A DNA stretch of 64,000 nucleotides from Virgibacillus chiguensis (GCF_900129865.1 NZ_FQXD01000007.1:33155-97154), one strand, 5' to 3'. Counted from the stretch's first letter, positions 36,132 through 44,823 are shown. Numbers and translations: made by a program. Notes: generated by a model from the letters alone, not told the origin.

Positions 36132-37175
36132 TTATTGAAGTTCACGAATAGGGTCAAACCAATCATCTTCTGCTGGTGCAAAGCGTTCTTTATCTGTTTT
36201 AAAGAATAATGCCGATTGCTCAGCGTCTTCTGGAACAAAAATACCTTCATTACTCGCAACTTCATCGGAGGTCAAAGCTTCTTGAAGCTTTTTAAAATCT
36301 TCTTCACCTAATGTATCCATATTTGCGGCAAATGGCGCATTAAGCACTGGCGTTACACTCATTAACGTAAATTCTTTTCCTGCTACTTTATTAAAAGGTT
36401 GTTCTGCGTCGTCTTTCACTTTATAAATAGAGCCAACTTCATTTTCTTCTCCTTCAGCTACTTCTACATAGTTTTCTACACATGTATCACAAAACGCTGC
36501 TACATCGGCATTTCCATCTAATAAATTTACCGCTGAACCTTGGTGGGAGTTACCAAACAGTACTTGTGAGAATAGAGGGCCGCCTTCCATTAAATCTTCT
36601 TCGGTTAAATCTTTGTACTCCTCTTGCTCTGTGAAGTGGGAAAGAATACCAGCTGATGGTACTTTAAAACCAGAAGTGGAGCTGTTAGAAACGAAAGAAA
36701 ATTTCTTATCTGCTATCGTATCTAGAGAATATTCACCATCTTGTTTATAATTTTCTTGGTCATCCACATTGACAGCTAACCAGCTATGATAAACAGCATC
36801 GTCTAACGTACCAGAAGGACCAGTTGGAACGACGATAGGCTGCACTGCATCGTTATTTTCATTCGCTTCAATATAACCTTGTGCACCCATGAATGCTATA
36901 TCTGCGTTATTATTCACTAACGTCTCAATTGCAATCGCATAATCTGTTGTTAAGTGGTGCTCTACTTCTTTTCCAGTAGCATCAGCGATCACTTTACCAA
37001 TTTCATCACGAGATGATTTCAAATCTTCTCCCGACTCATTTGGATACCATACAACATCAATCACATCATCTACTTCTGTTTTTTCCTCTTCCGTACTAGC
37101 GTTTCCTTCCGAACAACCAACAGCAAATACAGCTAATAAAAGCAAAACACCAAATCTAGTTAACGTCTTTTTCAT
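36132..37175 (-). CDS. phnD: Phosphonate-binding lipoprotein PhnD
   Basis: A 347-residue periplasmic-binding-type lipoprotein capturing phosphonates. The signal peptide ends at lipobox AVGC (Cys21). The domain has VVWYPNESGEDLKSS at its start, the substrate loop region DIAFMGAQGY, and FVSNSSTSGFKVP with conserved serines that bind the phosphonate group in PhnD-type proteins. The acidic surface composition is high. It is first of the import operon. PhoP-like hexamers lie 145-190 bp upstream. Confidence 0.93.
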   Translation of the reverse strand: MKKTLTRFGVLLLLAVFAVGCSEGNASTEEEKTEVDDVIDVVWYPNESGEDLKSSRDEIGKVIADATGKEVEHHLTTDYAIAIETLVNNNADIAFMGAQGYIEANENNDAVQPIVVPTGPSGTLDDAVYHSWLAVNVDDQENYKQDGEYSLDTIADKKFSFVSNSSTSGFKVPSAGILSHFTEQEEYKDLTEEDLMEGGPLFSQVLFGNSHQGSAVNLLDGNADVAAFCDTCVENYVEVAEGEENEVGSIYKVKDDAEQPFNKVAGKEFTLMSVTPVLNAPFAANMDTLGEEDFKKLQEALTSDEVASNEGIFVPEDAEQSALFFKTDKERFAPAEDDWFDPIRELQ

Positions 37176-37320
37176 GTTAACGCTCCTTCATATTCATAGA
37201 TTAGTTGATAAAGCAATTTTTCGTTTTCGTTTGCACGAATAAGTGAATATTTCCTCCCTATGGGTAGCTTGCCATCTTTTCCTTACTATTAAAACATAAA
37301 ATAATTGAATAGAGTTTATA

Positions 37321-37366
37321 TTTACAATATATTTACATGAAATTTAATAAATTAACATTGTTTACA
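37321..37366 (+). promoter_or_regulatory. phnD: Candidate PhoP boxes upstream of phnD
   Basis: TTTACA (37321), TTTACA (37332) and TTTAAT (37343) are spaced exactly 11 bp, with TTAACA (37352) and TTTACA (37361) adjoining. Bacillus PhoP binds direct repeats of TT(A/C/T)ACA with 5-bp spacers. The hexamers read on the strand opposite to phnD transcription, so the direction of the effect is uncertain. Confidence 0.5.
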
Positions 37367-37448
37367 TTATAAGATAAAGTACATTATTAATCAGCGAGAC
37401 TTCCTTCCCCACTGTTTGTTTAGCACGAGCTAAAAGCCTCTAATTGAA

Positions 37449-37550
37449 TGGATAATTTAGATTCTGTTACTCCCACTTACACTTGTTCAGCGCTCACATC
37501 TCCAATTCTTGAAGTGGAAGGCTTACAGCACCTTATATCCGGGATCAACG
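37449..37550 (+). repeat. 85-nt hairpin repeat family, copy b
   Basis: GATAATTTAGATTCTGTTAC then TCCCACTTACACTTGTTCAG, CTCACATCTCCAATTCTTGA and AGTGGAAGGCTTACAGCACC, ending near TTATATCCGGGATC. The order and pairing match copy a at 17846-17935. It fills the middle of the phnD-PHP gap, whose remainder (37176-37320, 37551-37645) shows nothing else. Confidence 0.7.
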
Positions 37551-37645
37551 GCTGCCTCGTCATAAAGACTCATAAGTCAGCTTTTCTTTTTCGCTTAAAA
37601 CAAACCGCTAAACATATGGGTCATTGTAGCTCTTATTGAAGAAAG

Positions 37646-38461
37646 TCAATCTATTAACGAACGACTCAGAAAAGAAGGACTTGTAATTTCCCCTACTTCT
37701 ATTGGCATGCCAAAACTACCATGGTAGTCCGTCCCACCAGTCATAATCAAATCATAGGTGTGAGCTAAATCCTCAACCCGTTGATGATCTTCTGCTGTGT
37801 GATCAGGGTGATTGCGTTCAATACCGCCCAAGCCAACTTCGACAAGTTCGGGAATAAGCTCATAAGAATCGAGTTGTCCAGGGTGGGCAACAACAGCGAT
37901 ACCACCATCAGCTACAACTGCTTCTACAGCAAGAAATGCGTCTACATATTCGATATCACCAGATGCTGGACCTTCCCCTTTAAAAAGTTTGCGGTATAGT
38001 GCTTGATAAAGATCCGATTCGTATGCGGCTGATGTAATTTGCTGCATCACATGCTGCTTGTAAATCGTTCTACTTGGCCGTGCCATTTCGATGATGGTTT
38101 GTGAATTAATTGGATAAGCTTGTTGATTTATTTGCTCGATTTGCCAAAGCGTATGCGCCTGCCTTCTATTGCGCACCGTTTTACAGAGTGCCTCTATGTT
38201 CTTGGCATCTCGGTAATAATCATAGCCAAGGATATGCACTTTACGATCTCGTTTAAAATCATAGGCTGAGATTTCAATTCCGGGAATGACTTCAATGCCA
38301 TATGCTTTCCCTAAAGCTTGTTTTTCGTTTAAGCCATCAATGCTATCGTGATCCACAAAGCTCATTTGCGAAACGCCATTTTTCGCTGCCCGCTCCAATA
38401 CCCTTGCTACGTGTTCCGAACCATCGGAATACGTGCTATGCACATGCAGGTCAGCTTTCAT
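37646..38461 (-). CDS. PHP-family cyclic phosphate phosphodiesterase (PhnPP-like)
   Basis: A 271-residue PHP-domain metalloenzyme. The leading motif DLHVHSTYSDGS carries two metal-binding His. FVDHDSIDGL, VIPGIEISAY, VAHPGQ and GGTDYHG supply the remaining ligands of the trinuclear site. In other bacteria a PHP protein encoded with C-P lyase (named PhnPP) opens 5-phosphoribosyl 1,2-cyclic phosphate and releases phosphate. Here phnP (the metallo-beta-lactamase type) is absent and this gene ends the C-P lyase operon, overlapping phnL by 11 bases, so the same role is inferred. The ATG at 38461 or the ATG one codon upstream are equally possible. Confidence 0.85.
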   Translation of the reverse strand: MKADLHVHSTYSDGSEHVARVLERAAKNGVSQMSFVDHDSIDGLNEKQALGKAYGIEVIPGIEISAYDFKRDRKVHILGYDYYRDAKNIEALCKTVRNRRQAHTLWQIEQINQQAYPINSQTIIEMARPSRTIYKQHVMQQITSAAYESDLYQALYRKLFKGEGPASGDIEYVDAFLAVEAVVADGGIAVVAHPGQLDSYELIPELVEVGLGGIERNHPDHTAEDHQRVEDLAHTYDLIMTGGTDYHGSFGMPIEVGEITSPSFLSRSLID

Positions 38462-39173
38462 CAATAACGCCTTCTTTCACAAATTTATCTTGACTGAATT
38501 GCATATCAAACACATGATCACATAAGCCATCCATAAATTCGATGTCGTGAAAAATACCAACTAACGTCGTTCCACTTGCTTTCAATTTTTCAATGATTTC
38601 ACGTACTTTTATTTTCGATTGCTGATCCAAACTGGCTGTTGGCTCATCAAGTAATAACAGGCGAGGCTTCTTCACCGTTGCCATGGCAATATTTAACCGT
38701 AGCTTTTCTCCCCCAGAAAATGTATTTGGATAATGGTCCCAAAGTTTTGGATCTAGCTCAAAATGCGTTAACGCCTTTTCTGCTTCTATTTTAGCTGCCT
38801 GTTCTGTTGCTCCCATTTCCAACAATGCTTTCTCCACAAGCTCCCGCGATGTTGTCCGTGGCATTACATTTAAAAATTGCGACACATAGCCGATTTCATG
38901 CTTACGTAAGTAAAGAATTTCTCGCTCTGTTGCATCCGTTAAATCAATGAACCCATAGCGCGCAGAATGATAAATCATACTTCCCTCATCGGGACGGTAA
39001 GTACGATAGATGCTTTTTAAGATCGTTGATTTACCACTACCACTTTTACCAACAATCCCAAGAAACTCTCCCTGCTCCAATGAAAACTGAATATGCTCCA
39101 CTGCTTGCCTCGTTTTTCCCAAGTGATGAATTGTAAATCGTTTGCCAAAATCTTTTACTTGCAGCATTGTCAT
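38451..39173 (-). CDS. phnL: C-P lyase system ATP-binding protein PhnL
   Basis: A 240-residue ABC-type ATPase of the C-P lyase accessory set. Walker A GKSGSGKST, signature FSGGEKLRL, Walker B LLLLDEPTASLD and switch His IFHDIEFM are intact. With PhnG, PhnH and PhnI it supports attachment of the phosphonate to ribose triphosphate. The ATG at 39173 is 9 bases after AAAGGAGG; a TTG two codons earlier is too close to it. Confidence 0.95.
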   Translation of the reverse strand: MTMLQVKDFGKRFTIHHLGKTRQAVEHIQFSLEQGEFLGIVGKSGSGKSTILKSIYRTYRPDEGSMIYHSARYGFIDLTDATEREILYLRKHEIGYVSQFLNVMPRTTSRELVEKALLEMGATEQAAKIEAEKALTHFELDPKLWDHYPNTFSGGEKLRLNIAMATVKKPRLLLLDEPTASLDQQSKIKVREIIEKLKASGTTLVGIFHDIEFMDGLCDHVFDMQFSQDKFVKEGVIDES

Positions 39174-39193
39174 TACCAAGAGCCTCCTTTACA

Positions 39194-40375
39194 TTAATTC
39201 ATTCGATAATTTGTCGTCGTGATTAAGGCGCCGTTTACCATCGTCGCTGTTAACATAGGATAGCCATCATCCATTCGTTCAATCACTAGCATATCTGCTT
39301 TTTTACCCGGTTTAATGGAACCAATTTCATCATCCATTCGTACAGCTTTAGCAGGATTCAACGTGACTTTCATAAACATGTCATGCAAATTATTTCCGTC
39401 GTTTTCACTTAAAGAAAAGATAGCGTGCAGTAAGGCCGCCGGGTAATAATCGCTGCATAAAATATCAATACAATCTTCTTTAATTGCTTCAGCAGCTGAC
39501 AAATTGCCGGAATGTGAACCGCCAAGTAATACGTTAGGAGCACCAGCTATTGTCTTCAGTCCCAGTTCCTTCGCCTTTTTCGCAATTTCCATCGTAATTG
39601 GAAATTCGCTAATCGTTGTGCCAAATGATTGCACAAGGTGCAGCTTATCCACATTATCATCATCATGTGAAGCCACGGCTATCCCTTTGGATATAGCTAA
39701 CTCAGCAACCTCCTGCATACGTTCAATGGTCATACACTCGACGTTTTGTCGTTCTTGAATAATGGTTTGTACAGCCTCGTTAGATAAATTACGGTAGCCT
39801 TGTAATGTTTCCCTATACACTTCTAAATCACGGTATTGCCCTTGCCCAGGTGTATGATCCATAAACGATAGCAAGTGGACCTTATCTGCTTCCATATTGC
39901 GGATTAACCGATCGACTTCCAAAATATTGTCAATTTCAAACCGCGCATGTAGGCGATGACGGATTAAATGTAGCTCATGATGCGTGTTTGCAATGGCATC
40001 TACCATACGTTGGACATTTTCAGGCTGACGGATAGGTTTATGGTCAAACGCATCTTCTCGATAAAACGATAGCGAGTGGAACATCGTTGTAATACCATGC
40101 CCAACCAAAATCTTCTCTGCTTCTCTTAAACTAATATTAAAATCCATCACACTGGTCGGCCTTGGCGAAGCAAGAGTTTCAATATAATCCGAATGAATAT
40201 CAATAAATCCTGGAGAAATAAAACCCCCATTGGCATTTATTTTTTCAGCATGGGCGTAGTTATCAATTTCTGCTTCAGGAACGATCGCTTGAATTGTATC
40301 CCCTTCTACCACGACGGCATAATTTTCCAAGATTGTTTCTTCGGTAATGACATTTCCATTATGAATGACATACAC
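39194..40375 (-). CDS. phnM: Alpha-D-ribose 1-methylphosphonate 5-triphosphate diphosphatase PhnM
   Basis: A 393-residue amidohydrolase-superfamily enzyme that removes pyrophosphate from the ribose-triphosphate phosphonate before C-P cleavage. Metal-binding motifs: PGFIDIHSDYIE (HxD type), FMDHTPGQG, and SHDDDNVDKLH. The GTG start is 8 bases after AGGAGGT. Gene order is K-M-L here, in contrast to K-L-M in Escherichia coli. Confidence 0.95.
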   Translation of the reverse strand: MYVIHNGNVITEETILENYAVVVEGDTIQAIVPEAEIDNYAHAEKINANGGFISPGFIDIHSDYIETLASPRPTSVMDFNISLREAEKILVGHGITTMFHSLSFYREDAFDHKPIRQPENVQRMVDAIANTHHELHLIRHRLHARFEIDNILEVDRLIRNMEADKVHLLSFMDHTPGQGQYRDLEVYRETLQGYRNLSNEAVQTIIQERQNVECMTIERMQEVAELAISKGIAVASHDDDNVDKLHLVQSFGTTISEFPITMEIAKKAKELGLKTIAGAPNVLLGGSHSGNLSAAEAIKEDCIDILCSDYYPAALLHAIFSLSENDGNNLHDMFMKVTLNPAKAVRMDDEIGSIKPGKKADMLVIERMDDGYPMLTATMVNGALITTTNYRMN

Positions 40376-40388
40376 AATAGGTGACCTC

Positions 40389-41228
40389 CTATAATAACGA
40401 GTAAACTAAACGTTGCGTATAAGCATGTTGTGGATCTTCTAAGATTTGATCCGTTAACCCTTCTTCGATGACGGAACCATTCAGCATCACCATCGTTCGA
40501 TCTGCTAGCATCCGAATAACAGCCAGATCATGGGAAACGACAATCATACTAATTCCCCACTCTCTCTGAATCTGTTTAATCAAATCAAGCACATTTGCCT
40601 GTACAGACAAATCAAGCCCTGTCGTTACTTCATCTAAAAATAGAATCGGCGGATTATTCGATAATGCTTTTGCTATTTGGACGCGCTGTTGCATTCCTCC
40701 AGAAAAGTTTTGCGGCTCTTCCTTCGAGCGAAACAACGGAATTTGCACATGTTCAAGCAGTTTATTTCCTGTACTTTCCATAGATGAGACATGACGATTT
40801 CCCGCTGCAATCAGTTTTTCGGCAATATTTCCAATCGAAGAAAAGTTCATCTTCAACCCATTGACTGGATTTTGATAAACCATTCCGTATTTATGATTAC
40901 GGATATATCGTTGCTTCTGTGGAGATAATTGAAAGACATTTAGCCCATTTAATTCGCCGTTATAGATAAAAGCTTCCCCAGAAGTAACGGGCGCATCAAA
41001 GTAAAGGCATTGCATCATGGTTGATTTCCCACTACCGCTTTCGCCAACAATGCCAAGTATTTCTCCTGGAAACAAGTCCAAAGATACATCCTGACATGCA
41101 TAAACTGTTCCACAAATAGGGCAATAATTTTTCTCCAACTGTCGATCTACTTTATTACGACAATGGGTACACCCGTTACCAAACTGTTTATTTAAGTTCC
41201 GAACTTGCAATATTGGTTCTTCATGCAT
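40389..41228 (-). CDS. phnK: C-P lyase system ATP-binding protein PhnK with Cys-rich insertion
   Basis: A 279-residue ABC-type ATPase that docks on the C-P lyase core complex. Walker A VGESGSGKST at 61-70, signature FSGGMQQRV, Walker B ILFLDEVTTGLD and switch His VVSHDLAV are present. Between the first strand and the Walker A motif there is an insertion with Cys20-x2-Cys23 and Cys36-x2-Cys39 (GCTHCRNK, NYCPICGT), which looks like a zinc ribbon and is lacking in the enterobacterial protein. It overlaps phnJ by 8 bases. Confidence 0.94.
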   Translation of the reverse strand: MHEEPILQVRNLNKQFGNGCTHCRNKVDRQLEKNYCPICGTVYACQDVSLDLFPGEILGIVGESGSGKSTMMQCLYFDAPVTSGEAFIYNGELNGLNVFQLSPQKQRYIRNHKYGMVYQNPVNGLKMNFSSIGNIAEKLIAAGNRHVSSMESTGNKLLEHVQIPLFRSKEEPQNFSGGMQQRVQIAKALSNNPPILFLDEVTTGLDLSVQANVLDLIKQIQREWGISMIVVSHDLAVIRMLADRTMVMLNGSVIEEGLTDQILEDPQHAYTQRLVYSLL

Positions 41229-42087
41229 GATGATGTTCCACCTCCACTTGCTCTTGGCTGTTCAATCTATCTATACAGTAGCTCGTATCATTACACTGAT
41301 AATAAGCTTTTCCTGTTGTTTCATCGACCAATTCATCAAGGAACACATCATTTGCACCGCATAAATGACATGCCTGATCTGCAAATGTTTCCACGGTAAA
41401 CGGATAATCTTCAAAAGCAAGTGACGTTACATCGGTATATGGTGGCACGGCATAAATTTTCTTTTCCCGCCCTGCACCGAGCAAGGTCAATGCTTTCGAA
41501 GTATGCATTTTCGGATTATCGAACCTTGGGATGGGACTTGGCGCCATCACGTAGCGTCCATTTACATAGACAGGATGATCGGCACCTGTTGCTGTTTTAC
41601 CGTATTTCATAATTTGCTCAAATAATAAGAGCCACGCGCCGCTATATTCTTCTTCTGCATGCAATCGTTTGGTTACATATTCACTAGCTTCGACATCACG
41701 TAATGGTTCTGGCGTTGGAACTTGTAATACTAAAATTTGCTCTTCGGTTAATGGAACTTCTGGAATCCGATGTCTAGATTGGATTAAGGAAGCGTCCTCT
41801 GTCTGGTCGGTTAATTCCACACCTGTTGTTTGCTGGACTAACTTTTTTATACTAACGGCATTCACTGACTCATCTGCACCTTGGTCAATTACTTTTAAAC
41901 AATCTTCTTTACCAATCAACGATAACGTCAGCTGTAATCCACCTGTTCCCCAACCTCTTGCAATTGGCATTTCTCTTGATGCAAATGGAACTTGATAGCC
42001 AGGAATTGCGACTGCTTTTAACGTCGTGCGGCGAATTTCCTTCTTTGATCCTTCATCAAAAAACGCAAAATGTGTTTTATTCTTCAT
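41221..42087 (-). CDS. phnJ: Carbon-phosphorus lyase catalytic subunit PhnJ
   Basis: A 288-residue radical SAM subunit that breaks the C-P bond, giving a hydrocarbon and 5-phosphoribosyl 1,2-cyclic phosphate. Four cysteines at 240, 243, 265 and 271 have the spacing C-x2-C-x21-C-x5-C of PhnJ, which holds the Fe-S cluster and the thiyl-forming Cys. The glycine-rich ARGWGTGG near residue 43-50 is the glycyl radical region. The protein ends in EHHHA. The ATG at 42087 with GGGAGAG upstream is preferred over an 11-codon extension that runs into phnI. Confidence 0.96.
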   Translation of the reverse strand: MKNKTHFAFFDEGSKKEIRRTTLKAVAIPGYQVPFASREMPIARGWGTGGLQLTLSLIGKEDCLKVIDQGADESVNAVSIKKLVQQTTGVELTDQTEDASLIQSRHRIPEVPLTEEQILVLQVPTPEPLRDVEASEYVTKRLHAEEEYSGAWLLLFEQIMKYGKTATGADHPVYVNGRYVMAPSPIPRFDNPKMHTSKALTLLGAGREKKIYAVPPYTDVTSLAFEDYPFTVETFADQACHLCGANDVFLDELVDETTGKAYYQCNDTSYCIDRLNSQEQVEVEHHHA

Positions 42088-43195
42088 TACTCTCTCCCTT
42101 TCTTTTAACCTCACGTACACTATTCAGCTTCGATTGGAAAGTGACATAATGTGGGAGTTTCAAATGTGATATGAACCCTGTTGCTTCTACCGAATCGATA
42201 TGTAATAGAACGAACTCTTCATCATGTGTCGGGAAACTCGCTTCAGGGTGCTCTAAACATTGGTCAAGAATACTCATCGCAATTGCTTTTGTTTCATTTT
42301 GTCCGTAACAAACCCCATAACCAATTTCAAAATCAAGTTCCGCTTCATTTTGTTCGTTTTTGACAGAGACAGGGACAAACGATTCGACTTCGGAAACTTT
42401 GATTTCACCAATATAATAGCTATCTTCCTCTGTCTGTTCAGGCTCATTCGGGTGCCCGACATAGATCGGAAGCATGCCAACACGAACTTCACCGACCGTT
42501 GGATGCACCTGGCCGTACCCACGTAAGGAAGCATAACCAAGAGCTGTCACGGCACCTGTTTGCCCACGCGTTAATGTTTGTAATCGAGCACTACGCGAAG
42601 CTGGAAAAGATAAGTTTTCTTTTGTAATATCTGTCGGAGGTGTATCATCTAATTCATGCCCGCCAAATAACCCCTCTTGGCGTAAATAATCAACTACTTT
42701 TGGAAAAAACAATACTTCGTCCTGCGGAGATACTGCTTGCTCCAGTTTATCGACATAGTTTTTCATCCATTGATCATTCTCTAGCTTTGTTTCTGAAGCT
42801 AAGGAAAAGTCCAGTAAACGGTGCGTGTAGTCTGTCGTAGAGCCTAAAATTTGCCCGCCAGGAATATCTTTGAAACTGGCAGAAATACGGCGTTCTACCA
42901 ACATAGATTCAGATTCTACAATATTACTATAATGCAACCTCGGTAATGTTGAACGATGTGCGCGCATAATGAATACAGCCTCTTCCATACTACCTTCTGC
43001 TTGCTTAATAGCTAGCGCTGCAAGAAACGGAGAATACAAGCTACTTTCCGACATTACCTGATCGACAAGGGCACGCATGGTTGCCATGATCGTTTTCACT
43101 TCAATAACTTCGCTTTCTTGTAAACGATCGTACGTTAACCTTTCAATAGAAGCTTCAATTGCCTTTGTTCCACCTTTAACCGCTACATAACCCAT
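42077..43195 (-). CDS. phnI: C-P lyase core subunit PhnI
   Basis: A 372-residue core subunit with the nucleosidase activity that displaces adenine from ATP during phosphonate activation. The start MGYVAVKGGTKAIEAS is typical. PRLHYSNIVESESMLVERRISASFKDIPGGQILG and QEGLFGGHELDDTPPTDIT are conserved blocks. Its ribosome binding site lies inside the end of phnH and it overlaps phnJ, as expected for a tightly coupled operon. Confidence 0.96.
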   Translation of the reverse strand: MGYVAVKGGTKAIEASIERLTYDRLQESEVIEVKTIMATMRALVDQVMSESSLYSPFLAALAIKQAEGSMEEAVFIMRAHRSTLPRLHYSNIVESESMLVERRISASFKDIPGGQILGSTTDYTHRLLDFSLASETKLENDQWMKNYVDKLEQAVSPQDEVLFFPKVVDYLRQEGLFGGHELDDTPPTDITKENLSFPASRSARLQTLTRGQTGAVTALGYASLRGYGQVHPTVGEVRVGMLPIYVGHPNEPEQTEEDSYYIGEIKVSEVESFVPVSVKNEQNEAELDFEIGYGVCYGQNETKAIAMSILDQCLEHPEASFPTHDEEFVLLHIDSVEATGFISHLKLPHYVTFQSKLNSVREVKRKGESNEE

Positions 43196-43795
43196 CTACT
43201 CCACCTCCTGTACAGAAACCGTTGTTGTCCTAGGAACACAAGCAATCTGCATGATGTCATCCGTGAATATAAGATCGATTCCTAAAGGATACTCTTGCAC
43301 CGCTTCACTCCTAGCTTGCCAAATGCTTGGAGCGAAACTTGTATGTAAATCCGTTTGCCTCTCAATTCCAGGACCTGTTAATAGTAGTTGCGGCTGATTA
43401 GACAACGGCGTTTGACTTTCCATCACCCATGTAGCAGAATACTGTGGATCAACTAAATTCCCTGTTTTACAAGTAGCCATCCCTTCGATAATGGAAGCCT
43501 CGGTAGCGTCCTGTAACACAATAATAAAATCAGCTTCTTCCATAGATGCATGTCTGGCTAAAGTATAGGCAGCAATTTTTTCTTCCACGGGCTGCTTATT
43601 CTCAGAAATCACATGAAATGACACTTCTCCATCCAATAACGTCATCGCAATGAGTAACGTTGCATCGTGACACGCTACCTCATAGTCCACTTTCTCTTGA
43701 AAAGCTTGTAAATTAGCTAGCTTTCCTGGACGAGCCATACGATCTAATAATTTGCGATACACCTTTTGTAAGTCATGAACTTGATCTATCGGCAT
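43196..43795 (-). CDS. phnH: C-P lyase core subunit PhnH
   Basis: A 199-residue subunit of the PhnGHIJ core with a PLP-transferase-like fold lacking the cofactor lysine. Conserved features: YRKLLDRMARPGKLANL near the start, GNLVDPQYSATWVM, and PGIERQTDLHTSFAPSIWQ. The stop codon directly abuts the phnI ATG. A 239-bp gap, unusually long for this operon, separates it from phnG; nothing is recognisable in that gap. Confidence 0.94.
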   Translation of the reverse strand: MPIDQVHDLQKVYRKLLDRMARPGKLANLQAFQEKVDYEVACHDATLLIAMTLLDGEVSFHVISENKQPVEEKIAAYTLARHASMEEADFIIVLQDATEASIIEGMATCKTGNLVDPQYSATWVMESQTPLSNQPQLLLTGPGIERQTDLHTSFAPSIWQARSEAVQEYPLGIDLIFTDDIMQIACVPRTTTVSVQEVE

Positions 43796-44034
43796 ATAGT
43801 CTCTCTCCTGCTCTTATATTTTTAACCAACGATTCCTTGCCATAGGTTACATTCTTTATTGCTCCTGTATTTTTCATCTTGTCTACAACTCTTTTGGCAG
43901 AAACCACCGTTTTTCAAATTAAAAATTATATACTTGCCTATCGTGTAAAAAAATCTTCTCCCAGTGCTTTTCATTGTATAAAGAGGCTCTTCCAATACGA
44001 ACCATGGGAAAGTCCATACTATAAATTTCTTGAG

Positions 44035-44457
44035 TTAAACATCCATCGTTTCAAAGTTAACTTTAGTTTCCATTAATTCTGCTTGTTGTTTTATTTTTTT
44101 ACGGTTTATTTCTGCTTCAGCTGCTTTTAAAGTGTCCGTCCAAGACAACGTTTCAGGTAGCTGTGCATTGTAAGCTGCATCAATAATAGCTAATTGCGTT
44201 GCTACCTCATCGTGCATACCTTGTATTATGCCGATGCCGATCTCCCCTTGAATTTCTACTTTTGCTTCCGTAACGAGTACCTCACCTATATAAAATAAGG
44301 ATTTCTGTGCGCTCTCCCGCATTTTCACCATGGTTAATCCATGTCTTGGGGTAACGATTTCCTTGTAGGTATACGTCTGCTTAATTTCGTTCGCCAGACT
44401 TGCTGCCAGATTAGGATTTGCTTGCACAAGAATCTCTGTTCTTCTTCGCCTTCTCAT
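44035..44457 (-). CDS. phnG: C-P lyase core subunit PhnG
   Basis: A 140-residue PhnG, first structural gene of the C-P lyase operon. The conserved RHGLTMVKMRESAQKSLFYIGEVLVTEAKVEI, with GE and the following GIGIIQGMHDE, is clear. It acts in the core hexamer with PhnI. AAAGGAGG lies at good spacing before the ATG. The upstream 90 bp hold palindromes and PhoP-like repeats. Confidence 0.94.
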   Translation of the reverse strand: MRRRRRTEILVQANPNLAASLANEIKQTYTYKEIVTPRHGLTMVKMRESAQKSLFYIGEVLVTEAKVEIQGEIGIGIIQGMHDEVATQLAIIDAAYNAQLPETLSWTDTLKAAEAEINRKKIKQQAELMETKVNFETMDV

Positions 44458-44473
44458 TCAGACAACCTCCTTT

Positions 44474-44502
44474 ACAAGTTCATATTAACTTGTTGCCAAG
44501 TT
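44474..44502 (-). promoter_or_regulatory. phnG: Candidate PhnF operator in front of phnG
   Basis: ACAAGTT and AACTTGT are inverted around CATATT, and a further CAAGTT lies four bases beyond, giving two interlocked palindromes on the half-site AACTTG. Its position between the PhoP-like repeats and the phnG ribosome binding site suits a repressor such as the GntR protein encoded upstream. Confidence 0.5.
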
Positions 44503-44508
44503 GCTGTG

Positions 44509-44547
44509 TTTTAAGATATCGTAAAGTATTTGTAAAGGATGGTTTAT
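44509..44547 (-). promoter_or_regulatory. phnG: Candidate PhoP boxes in front of phnG
   Basis: Read on the coding (minus) strand, ATAAAC, TTTACA, TTTACG and TTAAAA follow each other every 11 bp with 5-bp spacers. This is the layout of Bacillus PhoP sites and lies 50-90 bp upstream of the start codon, consistent with induction by phosphate starvation. Confidence 0.55.
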
Positions 44548-44587
44548 AATTGCAAAACAATACCATTTAATAAACGACCTGTTGACG

Positions 44588-44640
44588 ATTTAACTGCTGT
44601 TATCGTCGTCCACTTAAACTTGTTCAGTTGTTAGAGTGGG
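44588..44640 (+). repeat. 85-nt hairpin repeat family, partial copy c
   Basis: AACTGCTGTTATCGTCGTCC, ACTTAAACTTGTTCAG and TTAGAGTGGG correspond to the left half of the copies at 17846 and 37449. The right half is lost. Confidence 0.5.
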
Positions 44641-44700
44641 AACAAATTGAAATAAAAGCATACTATTTCGCACATGTGCTTACATCGAACTAGGTATAAT

Positions 44701-44805
44701 GGTGAACTCAAGCGAAAAAACGGTGAACTTCAGCGACTTTTTTGTAAACTTCAGCGACTTTTCTACAAATTCAAACGAATTCCTTGTAAACTTCAGCGAC
44801 TTTCC
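44701..44805 (+). repeat. 21-bp tandem repeat, five units
   Basis: Five consecutive 21-bp units with exact period. The unit is close to TGTAAACTTCAGCGACTTTT, and units 2, 3 and 5 are nearly identical. In the +1 frame from an ATG at 44699 they read as a heptapeptide repeat (VNFSDFx) in a 41-codon open frame that ends at 44824. There is no ribosome binding site, so translation is doubtful. The array lies between phnF and phnG, next to copy 3 of the large repeat. Confidence 0.9.
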
Positions 44806-44823
44806 AGTTAATTCCCATAATTA

